This document shows positions 26,642 to 36,162 of a stretch of DNA of 64,000 nt, piece after piece. The stretch comes from CBDCUW01 sp965222745 (GTDB lineage Bacteria > Planctomycetota > Planctomycetia > Pirellulales > Pirellulaceae), in assembly GCA_965222745.1 (NCBI GenBank), contig CBDCUW010000004.1:2480001-2544000 (forward strand). The letters are read 5' to 3'. Position 1 is the first letter of the stretch. Each line of letters opens with the position of its first letter. The notes below the pieces were generated by a model. The model saw only the letters and a program-made list of their open reading frames with translations. It did not search any database and was not told the DNA's origin. The translations under genes and the position numbers were made by a program.

Positions 26642-28804
26642 CTAGCGAAGATTATCGATCAGGAAGGCCCACAGGTCGGCATACTCGTCGATACTCTTGC
26701 TGACCGGCGTACCCGCTCCGTGTCCGGCTCGCGTTTCGATGCGAATCAACGTCGGACGGTCACAACTCTGAGCCGCTTGAAGGGCGGCGGCAAACTTGAA
26801 ACTGTGCCCCGGTACCACGCGATCGTCTCGATCCGCCGTCGTCACCAGCGTCGCCGGGTAACAGGTTCCCGGTTTGAGATTGTGTAGCGGCGAATAGGAG
26901 AGCAGGTTGTCGATCTGGTCCGCTTCATCACTGCTGCCGTACTCGGTAACCCACGCCCAGCCGATGGTGAATTTGTGATACCGCAGCATGTCCATCACAC
27001 CGACCGCCGGTAGCGCCGCGCCGAACAGATCGGGCCGCTGCGTGATCGCCGCGCCGATCAAAAGTCCGCCGTTGCTGCGTCCGCTGATCGCCAGCTTCCT
27101 GGGCGTGGTATAGCCGCGGCCGATCAAGTGCTCGGCAGCGGCAATGAAATCGTCAAACACGTTCTGCTTGTTCAATCTCATGCCCGCTTCGTGCCACTGC
27201 CGCCCGTACTCGCCGCCGCCACGCAGATTTGCCACCGCGTAGATTCCGCCACTGTCGATCCAAGCTGCTTTGGCGGGAGAGAACGAAGGCGTGATCGAAA
27301 TGTTGAATCCGCCATAGGCGTACAACAAGGTTCGATTCGATCCGTCCAGCTTCGTGTCTTTGTGACGAGTGACGATGATCGGAATCCTGGCTCCATCGCG
27401 ACTTTTGCAGAACAGCTGTTCGGTCAAATAATCCTCCACACGAAAGTCGACTTCGGGTCGCCGCCAAAGTTCGGCCTTGCCGGTCGACAAATCGACTCGA
27501 TAGATCGATGTCGGAGTAACGTAGTTGGTGAAACTGAAGAAGGTTTCCTGGGCATCCTGCCGGCCGCCAAAACCGGCGACGCTGCCGACTCCCGGTAGCG
27601 GCAGTTCGTCGATCACCGAACCGTCGATGCGATGCCGAGTGACTTTGCCGCGGGCATCCTTCAGCGCCTGGCAGTAAAACGTTTCACCAAACAGAGTGGC
27701 CGCTTCCAAAACGTCTTCGCCCTCGGCAATCACTTCTCGCCAGGCATCGCGATCGGGTTTGCCGACATCCACCGCGATCAGCCGGCGTTTGGGAGCCTGG
27801 TGATCGGTCAAGAAGTACAGCGTGTCATCCTGGGAGGCAATCCACTCGTACTCGGCATCGAATCCGGTGATCAGCGGTTGAACTGGCGAATCGGCCTGGC
27901 GGAGATCTTTGACAAAGATCTGCGACTTCGGTTCGCTTCCCTTCCAGTTGTAGATGACCAGGTATCGTCCGTCGTCGGTGACCTCGGGTGAATAACCCCA
28001 CTTGGGATGATCGGGGCGCTGCAGGATCAGGCGATCTTCACTTTGGTCTTGGCCGATCTTGTGAAAATAGAGTTCCTGGTTTTCGTTGGTTCCCGTCAAC
28101 AGTTCGCCATCGGCGGGTGCTTTGTATCGCCCATAAAAAAATCCGCTGCCGTCGGGCAACCAGGCGATCCCGCTGAATTTGACCCAGCGAATGACATCTT
28201 CCAGATCTTTGCCGGTAGCAACGTCGCGCACCTTCCAAGTTCGCCAATCGCTGCCGCCGTCAGCCAAACCATAAGCAAGCAGTTTGCCGTCGTCGCTGGG
28301 GACAGTCGATGCAAGTGCGATCGTCCCGTCTTCGCTCAACGAGTTGGGATCGATCAACATTTCTCGCGGCGAGTCCAGCGAAGCCGCCTTGTAGAACACA
28401 CTCTGGTTCTGCAGTCCGTCGTTGTGCGTGTAAAAGTAGGTGGACCCGCGCCGCCGCGGCAAACCGTATCGTTCGTAATTCCAAAGTTCTTCCAATCGAT
28501 CGTGCATCGCGGCGCGTTGGGGAATCGACTGCAAGTACTTTTGGGTGACTTGGTTCTGGGCAGCGATCCAGGCCGCTGTCTGCTCACTCTCGGTATCCTC
28601 CAACCAGCGATAAGGATCCTTCACCTCGCGGCCGTGGTAACTGTCAACCACATCCACCGTGGCGGTCTTCGGATACTGCATGGACGGTTTGCCCTCAGGT
28701 TGATTCTTGTCTTGACCGCCAACCGAATCGACCGGGACAGTCAACAGGAAAGACACGAGCAAAAAGGAAAAGCGCTTGTTCGCAAAAAAACGGTAGATTG
28801 CCAC
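26642..28804 (-). CDS. Secreted prolyl oligopeptidase family (S9A) peptidase
   Basis: This ~720-residue enzyme has a signal peptide (FANKRFSFLLVSFLLTVPV), the N-terminal YHGREVKDPYRWLED motif of prolyl oligopeptidases, a seven-bladed propeller region, and a C-terminal alpha/beta hydrolase domain with NLRGGGEYG, catalytic Ser in GRSNGG, Asp in DDRVVPGHSF and His in RAGHGAGTP. It cleaves short proline-containing peptides, here outside the cytoplasm. I chose the GTG at 28804 because AAGGAA lies just upstream and the signal peptide then has the usual length; an in-frame TTG at 28837 is the alternative. It lies upstream of and codirectional with the AAA+ triad, possibly in the same transcript. Confidence 0.9.
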   Translation of the reverse strand: MAIYRFFANKRFSFLLVSFLLTVPVDSVGGQDKNQPEGKPSMQYPKTATVDVVDSYHGREVKDPYRWLEDTESEQTAAWIAAQNQVTQKYLQSIPQRAAMHDRLEELWNYERYGLPRRRGSTYFYTHNDGLQNQSVFYKAASLDSPREMLIDPNSLSEDGTIALASTVPSDDGKLLAYGLADGGSDWRTWKVRDVATGKDLEDVIRWVKFSGIAWLPDGSGFFYGRYKAPADGELLTGTNENQELYFHKIGQDQSEDRLILQRPDHPKWGYSPEVTDDGRYLVIYNWKGSEPKSQIFVKDLRQADSPVQPLITGFDAEYEWIASQDDTLYFLTDHQAPKRRLIAVDVGKPDRDAWREVIAEGEDVLEAATLFGETFYCQALKDARGKVTRHRIDGSVIDELPLPGVGSVAGFGGRQDAQETFFSFTNYVTPTSIYRVDLSTGKAELWRRPEVDFRVEDYLTEQLFCKSRDGARIPIIVTRHKDTKLDGSNRTLLYAYGGFNISITPSFSPAKAAWIDSGGIYAVANLRGGGEYGRQWHEAGMRLNKQNVFDDFIAAAEHLIGRGYTTPRKLAISGRSNGGLLIGAAITQRPDLFGAALPAVGVMDMLRYHKFTIGWAWVTEYGSSDEADQIDNLLSYSPLHNLKPGTCYPATLVTTADRDDRVVPGHSFKFAAALQAAQSCDRPTLIRIETRAGHGAGTPVSKSIDEYADLWAFLIDNLR

Positions 28805-29141
28805 TTCAGTTTCCTTGTTGAATCGTCGGCGTGCCAAAAGCGAATGGATCTAGTACCGCGGTCGGTGAAAGCAAACCGTCGCCCCACCAACCGTCCGCAT
28901 TGTAGATGGTCATCGCGGAGCAAAGGACCACCGGCCGCTCTGATTTTCTCGGCATCAAAATTCGACGTCGGCTCCAACAAGCCGGAAGGGCTGTATCAAC
29001 CCTTCGGGTTTGTCTTTCAATTCCACTGCAGGCTAGCTTGGACTTTCGGGGCGGCGGTGTGTATGCCAGAATTGTGACCTTGCTGCGGTGGGAACCATGG
29101 GAGTTGGAGTCAAACCTACCCGAGATTAAAAGAGACACTCG
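28805..29141. other. 337-bp divergent intergenic region
   Basis: This gap lies between the divergent prolyl oligopeptidase and comEC genes and should contain both promoters. I find no palindromic repeat of the window's families, no RNA gene and no coding frame with support. Confidence 0.4.
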
Positions 29142-31679
29142 TTGTCTGGGGCACAAGATCGGTTATTGGCGGTATATCCGTCCGGGGCTGGGCGTCTGGT
29201 GGCGCTGGTTCATCGACAGCCTTTATTGTTGTTGGCGACCGCCGGGTTCGCCGGTGTGCTGTGTGATTCCGGCTGGAACCGGTTTGGTTTGGACCGCTGG
29301 GTTTTGGTCGCCGTCGCCACTTTGGTGACGGCGGTTTTGTTGCCTCGACAGTTTCGCTGGTTGGCGATCGTGGCGCTGTTTGTTCCGCTCTTTGCGATCC
29401 GCCACCGCCAGAACGATCGAGCGTTCGATTCGGCTTCGATTCTAAAGGTTGTCGATGATCGTTCCCGGCCTACCGTGATCGAAGGAACCATTGACGCGCC
29501 GGTGAACTTGCGGCGACATCCGCTGGCAGGCCAACGGACGAGACCAGGAATAGAAAACGAGTGGCAAAGTCAGATTGAACTTTCGCTGCGGCGAATTCGA
29601 CAAGGTCATCAGTTCCAACCTTCGTCGGGCCGGGTGCTGATTGTCTGCGATGGCAACTTGGATCATTTAAGACCCGGTGATTCGATTCGTGTCTTTGGTT
29701 CCATCCGGAAGTTTTTGCCGCCGACCAATCCGGGCCAGCGTGATTTGCGCGACTTTTATCGACGCAGGCATCTTCATGCTCGCGTTCAGGTGACCGAGCG
29801 CAGCCAAATCGAAATGATCGGCAAACCGGCTGCTCCGCCGGGAAGAGTCATCGCTTCCATCGCCGCCAGCAGCCGAGACATTTTGTTGGCTCGCACCAGT
29901 GAATCAACCGGACCGCTGGCAGTCGCCCTGGTCATTGGCCAACGCGACTTTGTCGATACGGAAACACGCGACCTGCTGCTGGTGACCGGAACGGCGCACT
30001 TGCTGTCGGTCAGCGGTTTGCATTTGGCGATCGTGATGGTGCTGGCGCGATGGTTGGTGATGGCGTTTCCGCTTCCGATATCACTCAAAATCCTGTGCGT
30101 CATCTCGGTCTGTTTGCTCTACACGGTGATCACCGGAGCACGGCCTCCCGTTGTTCGAGCCGCCGTGTTGGTGGTCGCCATGTCGATGGCCACTTGGATT
30201 CGCCGTCCTAGTCAGCCGCTGAACACGTTGGCGTTGGCCGCGCTATTGTTGGTCGCCTACAACCCCGACTATGTGTTCAGCGTCGGCGTGCAATTGTCTT
30301 TCTTGGCTGTTGCCACGCTGCTGATCTGTGGACTTCCCGATCGTCAAGGTCCGGCCGCCATCACCGAAGCGGTCCAGCAAGAACAGCGGCTACAGTCGAT
30401 CGTGGAAAGTTCTTCCAGCTGGCCAGTCCGAATCTCCCGCTTCTGCCTGTCGTCGGTGGCGCAGATGTTTCGTTTTAGCCTTTGCGTGACCGCGGTTTCG
30501 ATGCCCTTGGTTTGGCATCAGTTTCATGTGGTTTCACCGATCAGTGTGATCACCAACGTTTTGTTGTGGCCGCTTCTTTTTGTATCGCTTTCTTTGGGCG
30601 TAACGACCGTCACTTGCGGATGGATTTACGAACCCCTTTCGATCATTCCCGGCCAGCTGTGCGATCAAGGTTTACGGGCGATGCGATGGGTCATTGAAAC
30701 ATCCGCGTCAGTTCCCCTGGGACATTTTTGGTTGCCCGCTCCGCCCGCATGGCTGGTGGTGTTGTTTTACCTGGTGTTGGTCTGTTCGCTGTGGTGGCCC
30801 ACCGGCAAGTTCGCATTGCGACTGCGGCGTGGATGGATCGTCGGCTGGGTGTTGACCGCTTACCTGGTCGCAAACCATCCGGCGCCTCTGCCCGAAGGAA
30901 CGGTGGAAGCAACGTTTGTGGATGTCGGGCACGGAACCAGCGTGGTACTTCGGTTTGATGAGGACGACGTTTGGCTTTACGACTGTGGCCGGTTGGGAAA
31001 CGATGCCGGCAGCAGTCGCGACATCGACCAGGTGCTGTGGGAACTGGGAGTCACGAACCTGCAAGGAATTTTTCTGTCTCACGCCGATGCCGATCACTAC
31101 AACGCACTTCCGGGTGTGTTGCGGCGTTTTCGTACCAGGCAGATCCTTACGCCTCCCGGAATGTTGGCCGAAGCCGAGCAGGCGCTGGCAGCCGCCCGCG
31201 CCGCGATCGATGACGCCGGGGTTGCGGTGAACGAAATTTCCGAAACCGATCGTTTGACGCTCGGCAATTGCACGATCACGGTCCTGCATCCTCCGGCCAC
31301 ACGCGTGCCCGGCAGTGACAATGCGAATAGTCTCGTGTTGCAAATCGATCATCAGTCCAGGGCACTGGTGTTGCCGGGAGACCTGGAGCCGCCCGGCACT
31401 CAAAAGCTGATTCGACATCGGCGGCCGCCACCTGGCGGAGTTTTGATGGCGCCACACCACGGCAGCGTGACGATGCAGTCGGAGTCGGTTTTGCAGTGGT
31501 CGCGGCCCCGGGACACGATCGTCAGTGGCGGCCAACGTGCCCAGCGTCCTGAAGTCGAGGAAATGCTGGCCGTTACCGGATCCGCCGTTCACGTCACCGC
31601 CCGCAAGGGTGCCATTCGAGTCCGAATCGACCCTCAGGGCGAGGTCGAAGTCCGATCGTGGAGGGAATCGCCCTGGTAA
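29142..31679 (+). CDS. comEC: ComEC/Rec2 family DNA internalisation protein
   Basis: This ~845-residue polytopic membrane protein has an N-terminal DUF4131-like region, the central Competence domain with HLLSVSGLHLAIVM and TGARPPVVRAAVLV, and a C-terminal metallo-beta-lactamase domain with VDVGHGTSVVLRF, the metal motif SHADADHY and APHHGS. This is the full ComEC architecture: the channel that takes up single-stranded DNA during transformation, with a nuclease-like domain. No other competence genes are in the window. The start at 29142 is TTG and uncertain; a GTG about 19 codons in is an alternative. Confidence 0.9.
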   Translation: MSGAQDRLLAVYPSGAGRLVALVHRQPLLLLATAGFAGVLCDSGWNRFGLDRWVLVAVATLVTAVLLPRQFRWLAIVALFVPLFAIRHRQNDRAFDSASILKVVDDRSRPTVIEGTIDAPVNLRRHPLAGQRTRPGIENEWQSQIELSLRRIRQGHQFQPSSGRVLIVCDGNLDHLRPGDSIRVFGSIRKFLPPTNPGQRDLRDFYRRRHLHARVQVTERSQIEMIGKPAAPPGRVIASIAASSRDILLARTSESTGPLAVALVIGQRDFVDTETRDLLLVTGTAHLLSVSGLHLAIVMVLARWLVMAFPLPISLKILCVISVCLLYTVITGARPPVVRAAVLVVAMSMATWIRRPSQPLNTLALAALLLVAYNPDYVFSVGVQLSFLAVATLLICGLPDRQGPAAITEAVQQEQRLQSIVESSSSWPVRISRFCLSSVAQMFRFSLCVTAVSMPLVWHQFHVVSPISVITNVLLWPLLFVSLSLGVTTVTCGWIYEPLSIIPGQLCDQGLRAMRWVIETSASVPLGHFWLPAPPAWLVVLFYLVLVCSLWWPTGKFALRLRRGWIVGWVLTAYLVANHPAPLPEGTVEATFVDVGHGTSVVLRFDEDDVWLYDCGRLGNDAGSSRDIDQVLWELGVTNLQGIFLSHADADHYNALPGVLRRFRTRQILTPPGMLAEAEQALAAARAAIDDAGVAVNEISETDRLTLGNCTITVLHPPATRVPGSDNANSLVLQIDHQSRALVLPGDLEPPGTQKLIRHRRPPPGGVLMAPHHGSVTMQSESVLQWSRPRDTIVSGGQRAQRPEVEEMLAVTGSAVHVTARKGAIRVRIDPQGEVEVRSWRESPW

Positions 31680-31731
31680 CGTGGCTGGCCGGCAGTTCGT
31701 TTTAAGCCGACTTGAAGACACGATCTACGAA

Positions 31732-31808
31732 GCGAATTCGGAGAATTCGCCGACTGTCGGCCAGTTCTCCGAACTGGCTACGATGCGATTTTGGAAAAAT
31801 CGCCGACG
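31732..31808. repeat. Family B palindromes, three hairpins
   Basis: GCGAATTC-GGA-GAATTCGC, then GCCAGTTC-TCC-GAACTGGC, then a GCGATTTTGGAAAAATCGC hairpin, joined by CCGAC/GTCGG edges. The array lies between comEC and the hemX promoter and could insulate the two. Confidence 0.85.
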
Positions 31809-31845
31809 GGTGAAAAGTCGTTGGTAAGCGGTCGCGGGAATCGTG

Positions 31846-31873
31846 CTGACAATTTTCGCTGAACGTGTAGGAT
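31846..31873 (+). promoter_or_regulatory. Candidate promoter for hemX-hemA
   Basis: CTGACA, a 16-bp spacer and TAGGAT resemble sigma-70 -35 and -10 boxes (5/6 and 4/6 matches), about 78 bp upstream of the hemX-like start and just after the REP-like array. This is a visual match only. Confidence 0.3.
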
Positions 31874-31950
31874 TGAGTGAATCGGTTCTGTGGCAGAATC
31901 CGGGCAGCCTTCCAAATCCCATCCGCTCCCCCCTCCAACCCTTTCATCAG

Positions 31951-32874
31951 ATGCTCGCCATTCTTCGCGAGATATCGGTCACCTGCTTCTTTACTAGCTA
32001 CCTTGTGGTGCTGGTGCTGGAACTGCTGCGCATTTTGGGCCGGTTTCCGGGACGTGGATTGCTGGTGATCTTGATGACCGCCATCGGGCTGTTCACTCAC
32101 GTCGCCTTTTTGTTGTTGCGCGCCTCGGAGGAATCGCGTGCTGATACCGGTTTGTTGGCAACCTGGTCGGATTGGTCGTCGCTACTGGCCTTGGGATTGG
32201 CAATTAGTTTTTTGGCGTTTTATCTGCGCCGTCCCGACACCATCATCAGCTTCTTCTTTTTACCGGCGGTGTTGGCGTTGATCGGGCTGTCGATCATGCT
32301 TCGCGACCTTGCTCCGTTCACTCGCACCGAAGCGGTCGAGGTTTGGCGAAGCGTTCATGGGCTGGCCATGATGATCGGTTCGGTCGCCGTGCTGATCGGA
32401 TTTCTGGCCGGGGTGATGTACCTGGTTCAATCTTGGCGTTTGAAACACAAGCGAGCCGGTTCCGCTTTTCGGCTGCCCACGTTGGAATCACTGGGACGTT
32501 TGAATCGTCGTTGCCTGGTCATCAGTACGGTTGCGGTCGGTATCGGGCTGTTGGCTGGTGTGGTGATGAATTTGAACCGCTGGGGCCAGGTTGGTTGGAC
32601 CGACGGCGGTGTGCTGTTGAGCATGTTGCTGTTGCTTTGGCTGGCGGCGGCAACGGCGGTCGAGTTCTTCTATGAACCTGCCAGTCATGGTCGCAAAGCG
32701 GTTTATCTCACTCTGGCCAGCCTTGGCTTTTTGGTGTTGGCGATGATCGGTGTGCTGACCGGTTCACATGGCCAAACCGAAAGTGAAGACGTTTCGGCGG
32801 TCTACCATCAGGCATCGGGATTTCCTGCCTCTTTGGATCTGTCGGAATCGGCCGATGATGGAGGGGCGAGATGA
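31951..32874 (+). CDS. hemX: HemX/CcsA-like cytochrome c assembly-type membrane protein
   Basis: This ~307-residue protein has eight hydrophobic segments and belongs to the CcsA/CcmC/HemX superfamily; the segment EVWRSVHGLAMMIGSVAVLIGF with a conserved His and the late GQVGWTDGG region (analogous to the tryptophan-rich loop) are visible. HemX proteins influence the level of glutamyl-tRNA reductase and CcsA proteins handle haem for cytochrome c maturation. The gene overlaps hemA by 4 bp, which favours the HemX role. The ATG at 31951 is chosen because it directly precedes the first helix; an upstream in-frame start at 31843 overlaps the candidate promoter. Confidence 0.8.
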   Translation: MLAILREISVTCFFTSYLVVLVLELLRILGRFPGRGLLVILMTAIGLFTHVAFLLLRASEESRADTGLLATWSDWSSLLALGLAISFLAFYLRRPDTIISFFFLPAVLALIGLSIMLRDLAPFTRTEAVEVWRSVHGLAMMIGSVAVLIGFLAGVMYLVQSWRLKHKRAGSAFRLPTLESLGRLNRRCLVISTVAVGIGLLAGVVMNLNRWGQVGWTDGGVLLSMLLLLWLAAATAVEFFYEPASHGRKAVYLTLASLGFLVLAMIGVLTGSHGQTESEDVSAVYHQASGFPASLDLSESADDGGAR

Positions 32875-34157
32875 AGCTGCAGATGATCGGCTGCAGCCAT
32901 CATGATGCGGCCGTCGAATTTCGCGAGCGGGTTTCGTTCACCTCGGATCAGGTCGGTGAAACGCTGGACGCCTTTCGCCAGCGGTTTCCCAAGGGAGAGC
33001 TGGTGCTGCTGAGCACTTGCAATCGAGTCGAACTTTATGCCTCCGGCGGCGATGACGGCGATCAACTCGATCGCGACGCGGTCGCCGAATTCCTTGCCGA
33101 CCGGCAACAGCTTCGTCCGGACGAAGTGGTCGATCAAATGATTTATCGGTCGGGGCCGGACGCGGTCGAGCACCTGTTCACGGTCGCAGCCAGCTTGGAC
33201 AGCATGGTGTTGGGGGAAGCGCAAATCCTGTCCCAAGTGAAACAGGCGTACGATTTGGCGCGGACTTCGGGATCCGCCGGGCCGCTGACCAATGCTGTTT
33301 TCCAGGCCGCATTGCGCACCGCGAAACGTGTGCAGGAAGAAACATCCATCCATCGCCGCCGCGTGAGCATTCCCAGTGTCGCGGTCGGCGAAGTGGTCCC
33401 CGAAGTTTTCGATTCGCTCTCGGACAAACGCATTGTGCTTTGCGGCGCCGGCGAAATGGGCGAAGAAACACTGCGTTATCTGAAACAGGGTGGCGCTTCA
33501 GACATCTGTATCCTCAACCGCAGTTTCGAGCGGGCGGTGGCGCTATCGAAAGCGTTCGGAGCCGAAACCGCTCAATGGGATACGCTTGCCCAGCGGGTCA
33601 TCGAGGCCGATTTGTTGATCGGAACCACTTCCGCCAGCCAACCGATTCTTAGCGACGCTGACTTTCTTCCCTTGCACGGCAAACGACATGGCCGCGTCCT
33701 GCTGATTCTCGATCTGGCCGTGCCGCGAGATTTCGATCCGGCCATTGGGGAACACCCCAACATTTACCTCTACCAGATCGACGATTTGGAGACGGCCTGC
33801 GAGCGGAATCGGCGTCAACGTCAAAAGGAATGGCCCAAGGCAAAACAGATCATCGACGAGGAGACAGCGCGATTCATTCAGGCCATCAACCATCGCGCGT
33901 CGGGACCGGTGATCCAGCGGCTCCGCGATCAAGCACAGGAGCTGAAGCAGGAAGAACTCGGTCGGCTGATCAACAAACTGCAGCCATCCAATATGAATCC
34001 GGAGGCGGTGGCCAAGGAAGTCGAAAAATCATTCGACCGGCTGGTTAACAAACTATTGCACCCGCCTTTGACATCGATTCGGGATGACGCCGCCGAGGGA
34101 CATCGGCATGGACTTCTGGAAGCACTGCGGCGGCTGTTCAATTTGGGCGACGATTGA
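32871..34157 (+). CDS. hemA: Glutamyl-tRNA reductase
   Basis: This 428-residue enzyme makes glutamate-1-semialdehyde from Glu-tRNA, the first committed step of tetrapyrrole synthesis. It shows the N-terminal catalytic domain with the active Cys in LLSTCNRVELYA, the EAQILSQVKQAY signature, the NADPH-binding domain (CGAGEMGEETLRYL, ILNRSFERA) and the helical dimerisation domain at the C-terminus. A strong GGGGCGAG precedes the ATG, which overlaps the stop of the hemX-like gene (ATGA), so expression is coupled. It ends only 4 bp from the convergent scpB gene. Confidence 0.97.
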   Translation: MKLQMIGCSHHDAAVEFRERVSFTSDQVGETLDAFRQRFPKGELVLLSTCNRVELYASGGDDGDQLDRDAVAEFLADRQQLRPDEVVDQMIYRSGPDAVEHLFTVAASLDSMVLGEAQILSQVKQAYDLARTSGSAGPLTNAVFQAALRTAKRVQEETSIHRRRVSIPSVAVGEVVPEVFDSLSDKRIVLCGAGEMGEETLRYLKQGGASDICILNRSFERAVALSKAFGAETAQWDTLAQRVIEADLLIGTTSASQPILSDADFLPLHGKRHGRVLLILDLAVPRDFDPAIGEHPNIYLYQIDDLETACERNRRQRQKEWPKAKQIIDEETARFIQAINHRASGPVIQRLRDQAQELKQEELGRLINKLQPSNMNPEAVAKEVEKSFDRLVNKLLHPPLTSIRDDAAEGHRHGLLEALRRLFNLGDD

Positions 34158-34161
34158 GCAG

Positions 34162-35361
34162 TCAATCCCAGTCCTCGTCGTCGTCCTCTTCTTCTTCGTC
34201 CCAGTCTTCATCCTCTTCATCGTCGTCGTCCCAATCTTCATCGTCGTCGTCGACTTCTTGCCACTCGCTTTCTTCGTCGTCATCGAGGTCGTCTAGGTCG
34301 TCGTCCTCTTCATCATCATCGAGGTCGTCGTCGTCGTCGTCCCAATCATCTTCGTCCAGATCATCATCGTCGTACTCGTCGTCTTCATCGTCCTCTTCTT
34401 CATCGTCCCAAACTTCATCCTCTTCGTCTTCATCGATTGCCGACTGCGGACCATCAGTGCCCAAAGCGGTATCGGATTGGGGCGACAGGTCAGCTGTCAA
34501 AAGAGAAGTTTCGGATTCGGATTCGGTGAGAACCGGCGCGACAGCAATACTCACGACAGACTCCTTCGGGGATGTCGACAAATCATCAGTGGGAGAATCT
34601 AGTGAAGTAGGTTCAGGATCATCAATATCCTGTTCGGGATCATCTTGCAGCGTCTGCCACTGGATGGGAGGCAACGCGTCTGCACTGGTCAAGCCAAAAA
34701 GTTGTAAAAAACGTTTGGTGGTGCCGTAAAGATAGGGACGCCCCAGTTCTTCGCCACGACCAGCGATTCGAATCAAATCACGCTCCATCAGTTGCCGCAA
34801 GAGCTCGCCGCACGCCACCCCACGAACCGCCTCGGCGCTGGCTCGAGAAACAGGTTGTCGGTAGGCCACCACGGCAAGCGTTTCCATCATCGGCGTTGAC
34901 AAACGGACCGCTGGAGGCAAATGGCCAAGTTTGGCAAGCCAAGGTGCCAAAGCCGCACGCGTCATCAACCGATACCCACCCGCCACCTGCTCCACCCGCA
35001 GCGCCCCGCCGCGTGTTTCGTAGGTGTGATTGAGTTGGCGGACAAGTGTACGGGCCTCCGTTGCGTCCGCCAAGTCAGCCAACTGGGCTAACTTGCGAGT
35101 CGTCAGTGGCGTTTTCGCCAGCAGTAGAACCGCTTCCAGCCTCATTCGCTTGATTCGCGGCTCCTGTTGCTCGTCAGCGGCGCCGGCGCCGCTGCCCCGG
35201 TCGGTTTGACGTCGGCCGAAGGTGACGCTGTAGGGGCGCACCGAAGGAGACGAAATGCCACAAAACGGCCCGATTTTTGTCGACCCTATCGCTCCGGCGG
35301 CAGGTCGCGCCACCGCCGATCGGGGTCGGAGCGTTTCAACGAGGGACCAGGTCCGCTTCAT
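34162..35361 (-). CDS. scpB: ScpB-like segregation and condensation protein with long acidic tail
   Basis: The protein has 399 residues. Residues ~70-230 form the tandem winged-helix core of ScpB (RIKRMRLEAVLLLAKTPLT, VEQVAGGYRLMTR, LSTPMMETLAVVAYRQPVSR, GRPYLYGTTKRFLQLFGL), the kleisin-associated subunit of the SMC-ScpAB condensin. Before it is a ~70-residue basic, Arg-rich N-terminal extension, after it ~90 residues of mixed linker, then ~85 residues almost entirely Asp/Glu with spaced Trp (DEDWD units). Typical ScpB proteins are ~170-200 residues, so both extensions are unusual. No scpA or smc gene is in the window. Confidence 0.9.
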   Translation of the reverse strand: MKRTWSLVETLRPRSAVARPAAGAIGSTKIGPFCGISSPSVRPYSVTFGRRQTDRGSGAGAADEQQEPRIKRMRLEAVLLLAKTPLTTRKLAQLADLADATEARTLVRQLNHTYETRGGALRVEQVAGGYRLMTRAALAPWLAKLGHLPPAVRLSTPMMETLAVVAYRQPVSRASAEAVRGVACGELLRQLMERDLIRIAGRGEELGRPYLYGTTKRFLQLFGLTSADALPPIQWQTLQDDPEQDIDDPEPTSLDSPTDDLSTSPKESVVSIAVAPVLTESESETSLLTADLSPQSDTALGTDGPQSAIDEDEEDEVWDDEEEDDEDDEYDDDDLDEDDWDDDDDDLDDDEEDDDLDDLDDDEESEWQEVDDDDEDWDDDDEEDEDWDEEEEDDDEDWD

Positions 35362-35475
35362 GGCTTACACTGGAATGGTCAGCTTTTGTCTCCGGTGGTG
35401 GCTGACGCCAAAATCGAACTTTGGCTGAAAAACCACACCCAACGATTTCCGAAACCATCCCGCAACCAAGGCCCC

Positions 35476-36150
35476 GTGTCCACCTCGGTTTCCTCCTCAC
35501 CGGCGACCACCACCAGAAAACGCAGTCGCGCCATGCGCCGATGGGTGATCGGCATCTCCGCCGTGGTCATCTCGTTGGTCTTGTTTGTCGTCGTGCGGAC
35601 ACAAGGTTTCGTTAGCGGCCGAGAGTTTTCTCCTACCCATTTTCAGCAACGTGATTTCAGTTTTTACGAAATTCCGGTGTTGCATTTGCAGATCACGCCG
35701 ATTCGGCGACGCGGATCGACGCCCAGTGCCGCGACGTACATCCGCCAGAATTCGCTGATCAAAATCTACACCGGCGTTCCCGAAAACTGGCACCTCGTTT
35801 CGATTTCCCGCGGAATGACCGGGTCGACGCCGCGCGATGCGAAGTTGCTGATGGATCAGCTTGCCGCCGATGTTACCTCCGATTCTTATTGGCGAAAATG
35901 GAGCATCGACCACACCAAAGAGGCCAAGATTTTCTGGCCGGTGATCCAGAAGCTCGCCGAACGAGAACTTTACATTTTGATGCCGGAACTGTTCGAACTG
36001 ACACGAGAAAATCTCGCTCCGGATCAGTTTCAAACCCGTATCGACCAGATTTTGCAGCGGGAATACAAGAATCTGATCGAAGACATGCAGGACGCCGATC
36101 GAACTGACTTGGCCGATCAACTGCGGAAAGAGTCTCTGGAGGATTTCTGA
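35476..36150 (+). CDS. Membrane-anchored hypothetical protein
   Basis: This ~224-residue protein has one N-terminal membrane helix (WVIGISAVVISLVLFVVV) preceded by a basic segment and followed by a ~180-residue domain presumably outside the cytoplasm. The domain is mixed alpha/beta with a helical, charged C-terminus (IDQILQREYKNLIEDMQDAD). I do not recognise a family. The GTG at 35476 has AAGG 5 bp upstream; an ATG at 35533 (MRRWVIGIS) is the alternative. It is divergent from scpB across ~114 bp. Confidence 0.65.
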   Translation: MSTSVSSSPATTTRKRSRAMRRWVIGISAVVISLVLFVVVRTQGFVSGREFSPTHFQQRDFSFYEIPVLHLQITPIRRRGSTPSAATYIRQNSLIKIYTGVPENWHLVSISRGMTGSTPRDAKLLMDQLAADVTSDSYWRKWSIDHTKEAKIFWPVIQKLAERELYILMPELFELTRENLAPDQFQTRIDQILQREYKNLIEDMQDADRTDLADQLRKESLEDF

Positions 36151-36162
36151 GAGGATTCGAAC

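Noticed and set aside
25131..26645. Antisense frame of ~500 codons over the first AAA+ gene
   Set aside because: Product is Arg/Gln-rich without motifs, and it overlaps the real gene completely.
34154..34729. Serine-rich reading frame antisense to the scpB tail
   Set aside because: It is the complement of the GAC/GAA repeats coding for the acidic tail; it has no start context and its Ser/Gln runs are a by-product.
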